Below are positions 26,301-33,558 of a stretch of DNA of 34,551 nt, piece by piece. The stretch covers positions 1-34,551 of the forward strand of contig JAPSFM010000044.1 in assembly GCA_035063885.1 (NCBI GenBank), written 5' to 3'. Below the pieces are notes generated by a model that worked only from the letters and a program-made list of their open reading frames with translations, did no database searches and was not told the origin of the DNA. How positions within the stretch are numbered: position 1 is the first letter of the stretch; each line of letters opens with the position of its first letter. Origin of the DNA: CAADGY01 sp900696665. GTDB taxonomy: Bacteria > Acidobacteriota > Terriglobia > Bryobacterales > Bryobacteraceae. A program made the position numbers and the translations under genes.

Positions 26301-26872
26301 AAGACCGGAGCTTGTGAGCCGGCGCTGCCTGCCGCCAGCACAACCTCGGACTCCGCCGACCATTGAAATTCGGGTGCAAGAGGCCGCCGCGCGCGAATTC
26401 GTATGGCACGAACCCGCAGCTTCCCGGGGTTAAGCGGCACGCAGCTTTCAACCCTCCAGCCATCCCGGTTGATACGAGCCGCGGCCAACACGTCGCCGGC
26501 CGGATCGCCGTCGACCCGGTATGCTCCCCAAGGGTTAATAGCAACCGTGGTCTTGTCCGCCTCAGATTCGAAGGAAAATTCGATGCGATCCTCCACCTCG
26601 GGAGACTCCATGGCATCCTTTTCCCATATCGGATTACGTCCGAAAGATCGCGCGGAGATCCTGCCGCCCGCTTCGGGCAACTGCGCCAGCACGCAGGAGT
26701 AGCGGCCGTAACCTGCCAGGCGAACCGAACCTCCCATGGATGGCGGGACGCCGGCTTGTCGCGGGGTTAGGCGTATCTCCTTCGACGCCCGCCAGAAAGC
26801 GCCCTCGGGGAAGCCATCCACCACCGGGGCGGCCGGTTGCAGAGTTAGTGCGAAAAACAGCATAGATACCAT
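23348..26872 (-). CDS. Giant exported protein: two CBM9-like domains plus two alpha/beta-hydrolase domains
   Basis: A 1174-residue protein with a short hydrophobic leader (MVSMLFFALTLQPAAP). Residues about 17-180 and 200-405 look like two CBM9/DOMON-like beta sandwiches (EDRIEFSFE, WRVESCVPL; DDHFAIYLA, ARMDLPLQQL). Residues about 505-790 form an alpha/beta hydrolase resembling acetyl-xylan-esterase-type enzymes (GMIIVHSQHFPKTQGE, IERPGYGER). At its nucleophile elbow, RIILLGSVAGGGEP, Val650 occupies the position where Ser is expected (G-x-S-x-G). A second hydrolase follows at about 900-1170 (CLPDLRGTGET, ISVWGDSF with Ser1033 as candidate nucleophile). ATG at 26872 has GAGG six bases upstream. 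Sugar-ester or glycan hydrolysis is inferred from the context and the CBM9-like domains. The missing Ser may be a subfamily trait rather than a defect. Confidence 0.72.
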   Translation of the reverse strand: MVSMLFFALTLQPAAPVVDGFPEGAFWRASKEIRLTPRQAGVPPSMGGSVRLAGYGRYSCVLAQLPEAGGRISARSFGRNPIWEKDAMESPEVEDRIEFSFESEADKTTVAINPWGAYRVDGDPAGDVLAAARINRDGWRVESCVPLNPGKLRVRAIRIRARRPLAPEFQWSAESEVVLAAGSAGSQAPVLQPPVLGNRDAPLEVGRVAQLPAVVAKWEDPAWRKVPAFQLPRNEAYPRAPRYSTNVKWMHDGKKLGLLLRLEEPEPVVARAGGRDSATAGDDHFAIYLATSGSAIIEIRINSVGAIYDARIAGPRRMNSQSGWNADIEVQTDIRHGAWYARMDLPLQQLAAALGETGVPPEWRILLARHRARRSGEAAEVSALPALGTSAFRGPLRYRAMILRDAPPDAVAKIGNAWKELPSTGLAHELAQLDSRVWSALERRNPAVTRMVEAQQRKRAQEAIRAERQEWEEVRTRQDWECFRDPRIAALRESVGQFPPQRPPLDVRVSGRYSGKGYRLENLVYQSRPGYYVTANLYLPERAAARMPGMIIVHSQHFPKTQGELHDMGELWARTGCAVLIIERPGYGERAETSTWYRQAYGSRFTFSKQLFLIGESYSGWVAWDIIRAVDVLNNRPDIDRDRIILLGSVAGGGEPAAVAAALDPRIAAVVPFNYDQGHIRVHGDSPGQIAKQFSPWLVAASVAPRRFVRAFEFGWEGAEEPDYPELWVDGMLRSQKVWGFYGARENLAASQAYGLIRLSMERVSHCFSIGPQQRVELYPIFKRWFDIPLPSEEDLSILPDSRLSTNPHREAARRQEALRRRPHAELMSITPELSAQLKRRPMHELAHEMGSKYLQAARARRQPLAPEQRRQKLREELQPLLGDITPGSVQGTRKWTRSLSGAEVEALVLDVEPGIQVPLLMLGPGTGKRAPVVVAVAQAGKERFLVSRAEELERLVRAGVRICLPDLRGTGETSPSNDRNRDGGVHFDLAQMEFDLAQNLAGARLKDLRTVLAYLRTRTDVDSNAISVWGDSFVPPNSAGLYLDEIEQEVSPEIQYRSEPLGALLALLAVLYEDGVKAAAARGGIASYLTMLGSAFTYTPMDAVLLGVLKVGDIADIVAAAAPKPVLFEAAVDGRNVIVDAGTMGRMFPAERSLTVRPERGDVAAWLIAQTKP

Positions 26873-26920
26873 GTCACGCCTCGTCTGAGATTTTCAGGAT
26901 TTTTTGATTCTTTCACAAGC

Positions 26921-27792
26921 GTGACACGGGGGAGAGAAGGGGAGAACACCCTTATGCGGAAACACCGCGGTGGGCGGCAAACTTGCATCGGCGGCGTCAC
27001 GTTCCAGGCCACCACGCAGAATCCGTTCCCGAGCGGGCTGCTGCCCATCGCCGGGAACTCCAACGGCATGAAGACCTTCCTGGGACAAGGTATCACCGCT
27101 CTCCGGCGCGACCTGAAGCATCCCTACATGCAGCGCTGGAACGTAAGCGTGCAGCAGGCGCTTCCTTTCCGGATGATGTTCGATATCGGCTACATAGGCA
27201 GCCGTGCGGTGGGATTGCTTTACAGCCAGGCGGTTAACCCGGTGCCGGCACAAGACCTGAGCACGTCCCCGGTGCGCGACCAGGCGACCATCAACTACTT
27301 GAGCCAGAACGTGCCCAACCCGTTTTACGGCTTGCCCGAGTTCGCGGGCACCAGCCTGGCAACGGCCACCGTGGGGCGCTCTCAACTGCTCCGCCCTTAC
27401 CCACAGTTCACCAGCATCACCCAGAACGCGCGGGACGGTTATTCCTGGTATCACGCGCTGCAGGCGCGGGCCGAGAAGCGCATGTCCGCCGGGTTTACCA
27501 CGACGGTGTCCTTCACCTGGTCCAAGAGCATGGACGCAACCACCAAGCTGAACGAGAGCGACCCGGTGCCCTACCGGACGATCTCGTCGTTCGACCGTCC
27601 TCTGAATATCACGGTCAGCGCGGTCTACGAACTTCCGTTCGGTCGCCGGCGGCGGTGGCTGGCGGGATCGCGCTGGCTGGACCAGGCCGTGGGTGGCTGG
27701 TCGATCCAGGCGCTCTATATCGGCCAGAGCGGTGCCCCGATCAACTTCGGCAACATCATCTTCACCGGCAGGATCGAAGACATCGTGCTCTC
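26921..27792 (+). pseudogene. Orphan mid-barrel fragment of a third TonB-dependent receptor
   Basis: From about 26990 the plus strand reads GVTFQATTQNPFPSGLLP, then HPYMQRWNVSVQQALPF, IGYIGSRAVGLLY, LLRPYPQFTSITQ, GYSWYHALQARAEKR and VYELPFGRRRRWL, ending IIFTGRIEDIVL. This aligns order for order with the barrel of receptor 1 (GVTFRANLANPFPDGIQ ... IIFSGDIKDIPL) but lacks the signal peptide, plug, first half of the barrel and closing strands. The similarity stops at about 27792, where antisense IS256-type sequence begins. The open frame runs on to 28117 only by chance, through the transposase. A start near 26921 would give no signal peptide, so it is a relic. Confidence 0.82.
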
Positions 27793-28539
27793 ACCTTCTT
27801 CGGCACTGGAAAGTTTGAAGGCTGCCCGCATCAGTCGCCGGGTCTGGTCCTGCTGTTCTTTGGGCAATTCCTTCATCACGTTCTCGAGTTTGTGGTTGCG
27901 ACACCGCTGCACCTCCTGCTCGCGGCCGAACACCTCTTCGATGGCTGTGTGGAGCGCCTTGGCGCCGGCGATGATGATCAGGTATTTGCGGTCGGTCGGC
28001 AGCCCGCGGTCGCGCAGTCCAGTGAGCAGTTGCATGACCGCTGCCGCGTTCTCCGTGGCCCCGCTGGCGATCCCAGAACATGCTTGTGCCCCTCCACATC
28101 CACACCCACAGCGCTGAGGATGTGATGGTCGGCGAAACGCTGGCCATCAATGTAGATCACCAGAATCTCCACTTGATCCCAGCGCCGCTCCTGCAACTGT
28201 CTCAGTTGCTCGACGCTGGCCTCTATGGCTTGGCGGCTGACGGCGCTGCGCGATACCCCCACCGTCTCCGCCATCCGGGGCAGCACTTCGTGGTATTCGC
28301 GCGTCGAAATGCCTCGCATCAAGGCGCCCAGCATGTACTGGCTTAAGTCCCGATTCTTGCGCAAGGCTTCATAAGCAGGAATGGCGGCCTCGCCGTCGGT
28401 CTTGTGGCGTAACCGCGGCCGCTTGAGCTGCACCTCGCGGTCGGCGAGCCGAACGCACCCCGGTTGCGACCCGTGATACCGGATATCGCCGCTGGCCTTG
28501 CCGGGCGTGCGCGGACCGGCCACTTGTTCGGCGCTTAAC
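27793..28539 (-). mobile_element. IS256-family transposase remnant, frameshifted and truncated
   Basis: The minus strand from about 28539 carries IS256/MULE-type transposase sequence: VQLKRPRLRHK, MLGALMRGISTREYHEVLPRM, VSRSAVSRQAIEAS, VIYIDGQRFADHHILSAVGVDVEGHKHVLG. At a CCC run (28072-28074) one base is missing and the similarity continues in another frame: IASGATENAAAVMQLL, KYLIIIAGAKALHTAIEEVFG, VQRCRNHKLENVMKELP. The first catalytic Asp (YIDG) is present. The second, normally in (V/I)xDGaKAL, is Ala (IIAGAKAL). The third acidic residue and whole C-terminus are missing, because the sequence breaks at about 27793 into the TonB fragment. No terminal inverted repeats were recognised. It cannot be an active element. 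Confidence 0.85.
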
Positions 28540-28914
28540 TGACAGCGCCAGATTCCTCGAAAACGTAGAAGTCGCGCTGGCAACTGTTTTGCCACCCTCG
28601 CCGGTTGCCGTGAGCACCAACGGCACATCGCAGGTGAAATGCGCAGAGAAACTGTGGATGGGCGCATCGAAGTGGATGGATATGGGCCCGCCGGCGTCTG
28701 TCAGGACGTTGGCGCCCTTGGCTGGCGGAAACTCGAACTCAGTCAGCGAAACACCAGCCGCCCTCACCGTCGCATTTGAGAACCACAGCCCAACAGACTG
28801 GCTGGCGGCGACATCGCCATCGGCCAGGGAATCAAGATCAATCACGGGGCACCTGGTAGCAAGCCGGAACACGCTGACGGTTCGGATGCGTGTGTCCGGC
28901 GCCGGCGGCTTCAC
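28540..28914 (-). pseudogene. Truncated PEP-CTERM-like secreted protein, 3' end replaced by IS256 sequence
   Basis: From a GTG at 28914 the minus strand encodes about 125 residues: VIDLDSLADGDVAASQ, GLWFSNATVRAAGVSLTEFEFPPAKGANVLTDAGGPI, then FDAPIHSFSAHFT and SATSTFSRNLALS. I recall this pattern from Acidobacterial proteins that end in a PEP-CTERM anchor. Here similarity stops at about 28540 and the frame runs into transposase sequence out of frame, so the rest of the domain and any sorting signal are lost. The GTG overlaps the TGA of the upstream propeller-like gene (GTGA), but no signal peptide is present after it, so the 5' end may also be rearranged. Confidence 0.6.
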
Positions 28915-29702
28915 CTTTTATCGATGAGCAAGCTGTGCAAGTTTGGACCGAGCCGAGCCAAGGGAAACAGGAAGCCGTTTTCGTAATCAAGATAGTACAG
29001 GCCGGAGCCGTTCGGCGCCGCACGGAAATCGCTCGCAAATAGGGTCCACCCGTCCGCGGCGAAGGACAGCCCCATGATGTTCGATGCCCCCAAATAATCA
29101 ATCACCTTCGTCGCCTTGCCTGTCGAAGGATCGACTCGGAATAGCGCATTGACGTTCGTTGCCCACATCCGGGCGTCCGCATCAAAGGCCAAGTCCATGA
29201 AAAATCCTTGAACCTCTGTTGACCCGATCCGCGTGGTGCGCCCGGTGTCCGGGTTGATCGTGAACAGAGAGTTGTATGTAGGGGATTGGGCATTCGAATC
29301 GCCGAAGGCGTACAGTTTTCCGTCTGGCGCGAGTTCCATCCCCATCACGTTCAGGCCGGTGATAGGTTCACCGAACATCGAGCCGCTGCCGGTCTGCGGA
29401 TCGACAAGGACGAGGCGTTGCACACCGGTCTCCTCCGTAGCACAGACGGTAAGCATCCTGCCGTCCAGGCTGAACGTCAACGGTAGACAACTTCGGTGTC
29501 CGATCGGCCCAATGTTCCGCACGGTAACTTTCACCTGGTCATACCATTCAACCTCAATGCGGAGCAACTGGCTCTCCGGAATGCCGCCGATTGCCCAGAA
29601 TCGGGAGGCTTCAGCGGCGTGGACGGCCTGAAGAGGCGCGAAAGCAATGATCGCCGCCGTCAGCGCAGTAGCGGCCGGCTTTGCTTGGATAGAGAATCTC
29701 AT
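28911..29702 (-). CDS. Secreted beta-propeller-like protein of unknown function
   Basis: A 263-residue protein with a clear signal peptide (about 1-29, ALTAAIIAFAPLQAVHAAE). The body has repeating blade-like units of about 45-50 residues: LTFSLDGRMLTVCAT, LVLVDPQTGSGSMFGEP, MELAPDGKLYAFGDSN, LFTINPDTGRTTRIG, LAFDADARMWATN, LFRVDPSTGKATKVI, LSFAADGWTLFASD and LYYLDYENG. This pattern fits a beta-propeller or DUF4394-like secreted protein. I know no function for it. GGAG lies seven bases before the ATG at 29702. Its stop overlaps the GTG of the truncated PEP-CTERM-like gene, suggesting the two were once co-translated, or that this gene's own C-terminus was rearranged. Confidence 0.65.
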   Translation of the reverse strand: MRFSIQAKPAATALTAAIIAFAPLQAVHAAEASRFWAIGGIPESQLLRIEVEWYDQVKVTVRNIGPIGHRSCLPLTFSLDGRMLTVCATEETGVQRLVLVDPQTGSGSMFGEPITGLNVMGMELAPDGKLYAFGDSNAQSPTYNSLFTINPDTGRTTRIGSTEVQGFFMDLAFDADARMWATNVNALFRVDPSTGKATKVIDYLGASNIMGLSFAADGWTLFASDFRAAPNGSGLYYLDYENGFLFPLARLGPNLHSLLIDKR

Positions 29703-29926
29703 TTCGTGGCTCCTTTATCCCGTACAAGCGGGAATTCAGGGTCTGAACTTGAATCCGTTCGAAAACTCTTCAGCCGGCGTGTGTGACTGAGGTCCCGATA
29801 TTGACTGGAACGTGGCTGGAATGCGCCCGGGAGTAGCCGGTGGGCGTCGTCTAAATCGCTCACCGCAGCCAACGCGCGCGGCACTCACCTTGCAGGCAGG
29901 TGTTTGCCGGTCAGCGCTGGTACGGT

Positions 29927-31993
29927 TCACTTCGGACCAAAATCGACAAGCCAAATGTCGGCCTCCGTCGAGACCTGCGTGTAGTAGACGGCGCGGTCGT
30001 GATCGGCAACTGCCACTCCCGTCTCGATTTCGTCTGGCCATACCGAAAGCAGTTCGCGCACCGTTCCCGACATGATGTCCGCGAGGTACATGCGGCTGCC
30101 GTGGGTATAAACGAGGCGGCGGCCATCATTCAGCCATCGCGGGAAGGTGCCTGGCCCAGGCACGCGCTGAATCGCCTTCGTGTCGAGCGAGTAAACCGCC
30201 ACCGAGTGCCTTGAGAGATCGCCGCGTCTGCTTACGAATCCCGCTATCCTCTTGCCATCCGGCGACCAGTCGTTGGCTATGAACAACTGAGTGGACTCTA
30301 GGGGAGGCGAAATCGGCTGAGCACCGGACTCGTGCGGCGCATCCGGTTCGACGAGATACGCTACTTCGCCACCGTTGAAACTGCAAACCACGCGTGTGCC
30401 GTCGGGCGACCAACCGCCGTTGGAGACGCTGCGGCCGGCGTACCGCGTGATCGGCCGCAACCCGCTTCCGTCGGCGTTCACGACCCAAATCTCGTATCGT
30501 CCACTGCGGTTTGAGATGAAAGCGATACGACGCCCATCACGCGACCATCGCGGAGTCCTATCCTTGTACAGATCATTAGTAATCTGGCGGATGTCCGACC
30601 CGTCTACTCGGCCGATGAACAAGTCCTCCTTGCCCCACGCGTTGAAGGCCAACCAACGCCCATCGGGTGAGACATCCGGACGCACGGCTTCGCGGAGTCC
30701 CCGCGTTACGGGAGCGGTTGTGTTTGTCAATCTGCCGGCCTGGAAATCGAATCCAACTTTTCGAAGGTTGGCCGTACGCACCAGGTGAGCATACGCCATG
30801 CGGCGACCGTCGCGGGAGAAGCTCATGTAGCCGCTGTACGGCGAGGGCGTCGTCACCGGCTCGGGGGCGCCGAGAACCTTGCCCGACCGCTCATCGACGC
30901 GAACCCTCCAGAGGTTCATGCTCCCGCCGCGATCACTCGAGAAGTAGAGGTGTCTGCCGTCGGGAGACCACACCGCGTTCCAGTCGACGTAGTCATCATG
31001 GGTGACGGGCATCAGATCCCCACCAGTGGCCGAGATCGTCCAGATGTCTCGCCTGCCTCCCTCGGCGCCCCAATAAGCAATACGGCTGCCGTGCGGTGAC
31101 CAGCTTGGCTCCAGAGCGTCGGGTGCGGTTCCCGCGAGAATGTGCGTTCGCCCGGAAGCCAAACCAATGAGATGAATCTGGCTGGCAAGCCACCAACGGC
31201 TGTCGGGACGTAGGTAGCTCTCGGTGGAGCAGGCAATCTGGCGACCGTCGGGAGACCAGGCCGGGTGGTAGCCATAGTCCGCCACCCTGGTGGCGGCTCC
31301 GCCAGACGCCGGCATCACGAAAATCCCTCCTCCGTCGCGCTCAGAGCGAAACGCGAGTCGCTTGCCATCCGGTGACAAGGCAGGTTGCGTATTGTCCACG
31401 CCACTGGCGGCAGTAAGATTGAGGACTGCCTTGTCGCCCACTTTCTGTAGATAAAGATCCCAATTGCCCTCGGAGTTCGACGCGAACACAAGCGATGTGC
31501 CATCCGGCGCCAAGGCAGGGTGCAACTCTTGTCCCGGCCGCTCGGTAAACTGGGTGAACACGGCATTCGTCAGCGGCGAGTCACCACTCGAACGTGTCAG
31601 CGAGTACCAGATGAAGCCTGCGGTGACGGCACACACTGCAACCGCCGTCAGTGCGTACCGGAGCACGACCGGTCCCCGTTCTCGCTTTCGCTTGAGGAGC
31701 AGCAAGTCGGTCTCCATCTCCGCGGCGGATTGGTATCGCGCTTGGCGGTCCTTCTCCAAGGCCTTCAAGACAATCCGGTCCCAGCCTGAATTCAGCCTCG
31801 GGTTAATTGTGCTCGGCCCCGGAGGACGGGCGTGAAGGATCGCGGCCAACATGGCATCCGGTGTGCCGTCATCCACAGACAAACGGCCAGTGAGCATGTG
31901 GTAAAGCGTCCCACCGAAGGAGTAGAGATCTGTACGTGCGTCTACTGCTTCCCCGCGAGCTTGCTCCGGAGACATGTAGGCGATCTTCCCCAC
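29927..31993 (-). CDS. C-terminal part of split Ser/Thr kinase: activation loop end, TM helix, PD40 propeller
   Basis: This frame carries the second half of a Pknb-type kinase. It opens inside the kinase fold (VGKIAYMSPEQARGEAVDARTDLYSFG, then LYHMLTGR) and closes the catalytic domain near residue 95. One transmembrane helix follows (about 107-131, VLRYALTAVAVCAVTAGFIWYSL), then a long extracytoplasmic propeller with PD40/TolB-like repeats (LSPDGKRLAF, WSPDGRQIA, WSRDGRRIAFIS, WSPDGTRVV, WSPDGKRIAG) to residue 688. It overlaps the N-terminal kinase frame by 52 bases. The true product is probably one protein of about 953 residues, with the frame broken near 31993. Alone, this part lacks the ATP site and has no credible start. 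The propeller is likely the sensor. Confidence 0.85.
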   Translation of the reverse strand: MGKIAYMSPEQARGEAVDARTDLYSFGGTLYHMLTGRLSVDDGTPDAMLAAILHARPPGPSTINPRLNSGWDRIVLKALEKDRQARYQSAAEMETDLLLLKRKRERGPVVLRYALTAVAVCAVTAGFIWYSLTRSSGDSPLTNAVFTQFTERPGQELHPALAPDGTSLVFASNSEGNWDLYLQKVGDKAVLNLTAASGVDNTQPALSPDGKRLAFRSERDGGGIFVMPASGGAATRVADYGYHPAWSPDGRQIACSTESYLRPDSRWWLASQIHLIGLASGRTHILAGTAPDALEPSWSPHGSRIAYWGAEGGRRDIWTISATGGDLMPVTHDDYVDWNAVWSPDGRHLYFSSDRGGSMNLWRVRVDERSGKVLGAPEPVTTPSPYSGYMSFSRDGRRMAYAHLVRTANLRKVGFDFQAGRLTNTTAPVTRGLREAVRPDVSPDGRWLAFNAWGKEDLFIGRVDGSDIRQITNDLYKDRTPRWSRDGRRIAFISNRSGRYEIWVVNADGSGLRPITRYAGRSVSNGGWSPDGTRVVCSFNGGEVAYLVEPDAPHESGAQPISPPLESTQLFIANDWSPDGKRIAGFVSRRGDLSRHSVAVYSLDTKAIQRVPGPGTFPRWLNDGRRLVYTHGSRMYLADIMSGTVRELLSVWPDEIETGVAVADHDRAVYYTQVSTEADIWLVDFGPK

Positions 31994-32787
31994 GCGGCGC
32001 TTTGGCGGGCGCTGAAAGAGCCCGCACGAGAAGGTGCATCCGTCGGGAATTCCACCTCGGACGATGCGGGCAATTCCTCCAACAGCTTTGCTACTCCAAA
32101 GTCGAGAATTTTCGCCCGCGTTTGGGCTATCACGAACACATTGGCCGGCTTGATATCCCGGTGGATAATGCCCTTTGCGTGCGCCGCGCCCAACCCTTGC
32201 AGGATTTCGAGCGCCAGTTCCATCGCAAGATCAGGCTGAATCGGTTCGGAGGCCAGACGATCTCGCAGCGATTCCCCATCGAGGAGTTCCATCACAAGAT
32301 AGGGCAGTCCGTTGAAGTCGCCAAGGTCGTAGAGCGCGCAAATATTGGGATGGTTCAGGGCGGAAGCCGCACGCGCCTCTCGCTGGAAGCGCTTCAGCGC
32401 TGCTTCATCGAACTTCAGTTCCGGAGATAGGAACTTCACCGCTACACTTCGTCCCAGCCTGATGTCGGTGGCTCTGTAAACCTTTCCCATGCCACCGGCC
32501 CCCAGCGGCGCATCGATTCGATAAGGACCCGCCTGGACTCCTGGAGAGATTGAGCCGGCCGCTTTCGCCAGTTCATCGGCAGCAAGTGAGGCCGCCGCTA
32601 ATTCCACGGCCGGCTGTTCCAGAAACGCCTCGGCGCGCCCTTCCAGCGCGAGAAGCGACTCCAACTGCTGCCGCAGGCCTCGATCATCGCCACAAGCTTC
32701 GCGCAGAAATGCAGCTCTGCGCTCTGGAGGTTGTTCCAGTGTTGCTTCGTAAAGATCCCCGATCTGCCGCAGGCGCTCAGGCGTCAT
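31942..32787 (-). CDS. N-terminal part of split Ser/Thr protein kinase
   Basis: Residues 1-85 form the helical head usual in Acidobacterial kinases linked to ECF sigma factors (PERLRQIGDLYEATLEQPPERRAAFL). The catalytic core follows: glycine loop GAGGMGKVY (96-104), VAVK lysine at 118, REA glutamate about 137, HRDIKPAN (209-216) and DFG (229-231). After about residue 263 the frame leaves the kinase pattern and ends in unrelated sequence (AWGRSPTCLRSK). The expected GK-AYMSPEQ continues in the other frame. Adding one G near 31993 restores AAVGKIAYMSPEQ, so a single-base deletion or a sequencing error explains the split. The ATG at 32787 lies inside the end of the sigma-factor gene (11-base overlap), indicating coupled translation. 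Confidence 0.88.
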   Translation of the reverse strand: MTPERLRQIGDLYEATLEQPPERRAAFLREACGDDRGLRQQLESLLALEGRAEAFLEQPAVELAAASLAADELAKAAGSISPGVQAGPYRIDAPLGAGGMGKVYRATDIRLGRSVAVKFLSPELKFDEAALKRFQREARAASALNHPNICALYDLGDFNGLPYLVMELLDGESLRDRLASEPIQPDLAMELALEILQGLGAAHAKGIIHRDIKPANVFVIAQTRAKILDFGVAKLLEELPASSEVEFPTDAPSRAGSFSARQSAAWGRSPTCLRSKLAGKQ

Positions 32788-33361
32788 CAGGCGCGCTCCC
32801 GCACAATTCTCGTAGCAGCCACACTTTGGCCAAGCGCCAGTCGCGCTTTACCGTTTCGGGTGAAACCCGCAGCACTTCCGCAGTCTCCTCCACGCTGAGC
32901 CCGCCGAAGAAGCGCATCTCCACAACATCGCATTTGCGGGGGTCTATCCTCGCCAGGGAAAGCATCGCATCATCGAGAGCCACCAGATCGGGATTCCGCT
33001 CCGGCGCCACAACGAGTAATTCGTCAAGCGGAAGAAGCGCCAAACCCTCGCCACGCTTCGCAGCCCGATTGGCTCGCTCGAGGTCCACTAGAATTCGCCG
33101 CATGATCTTCGCGCAAACCGCAAAGAAGTGAGCGCGGTCGCGCCATTCCGCTTTCGCGGCATCGATCAATCGGACATAAGCTTCGTTCACCAATGCTGTG
33201 GTCTGCAAGACGTGTCCAGCTCGCTGCCTGGCCATGTGGCGTCGGGCGATGCGCCGCAGCTCACGATCAACCAGGGGCGCCAGTTTCTCCATCGCCGACT
33301 GGTCGCCCTGACTCCAGGCGCGTAGCAGGCCGGTGACCTCCGCCACGTCAAGCGTGCCCAT
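32777..33361 (-). CDS. ECF-type RNA polymerase sigma factor (TIGR02999-like)
   Basis: A 194-residue sigma factor. Region 2 covers about 5-95, with EVTGLLRAWSQGDQSAMEKL, LVNEAYVRLIDA and HFFAVCAKIMRRILVDLER. Region 4 covers about 125-185, with RKCDVVEMRFFGGLSVEETAEVLRVSPETVKRDWRLAKVWL. This pattern is the TIGR02999 group, typically encoded beside Ser/Thr kinases in Acidobacteriota and Planctomycetota; no anti-sigma factor is visible. The ATG at 33361 (MGTLDVAEVTGLL) is chosen over an in-frame start 60 bases upstream because the family begins here. The stop overlaps the kinase start by 11 bases, so both are made from one message. Control of the sigma factor by the kinase is an inference from gene order. 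Confidence 0.9.
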   Translation of the reverse strand: MGTLDVAEVTGLLRAWSQGDQSAMEKLAPLVDRELRRIARRHMARQRAGHVLQTTALVNEAYVRLIDAAKAEWRDRAHFFAVCAKIMRRILVDLERANRAAKRGEGLALLPLDELLVVAPERNPDLVALDDAMLSLARIDPRKCDVVEMRFFGGLSVEETAEVLRVSPETVKRDWRLAKVWLLRELCGSAPDDA

Positions 33362-33558
33362 GGTTTTCCCGTGCTTTCGGTCTTGATTGTAGTACAGGCC
33401 GTCTGCTCGGGAATTTCCCATCCGCCGGTTACCCCTGTTGGTTACTTTTTCCGTGAAAGAATTGTGAGGCCGCTCGATGGAAGTTTCGGTTGCGGGCGGT
33501 TTCTCGATAGACGGTTGCGGCGGCCACCCGTGAAGGGGCTGCCGCGAAGGAGGATGTC

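Noticed and set aside
26921..28117. A single 398-residue protein
   Set aside because: Only the first 290 or so residues are TonB-barrel-like; the rest is antisense transposase, so the frame is a fusion across a scar.
28369..28914. A single 181-residue protein
   Set aside because: After about residue 125 the frame reads transposase sequence out of frame; only the first part is homologous to a real family.
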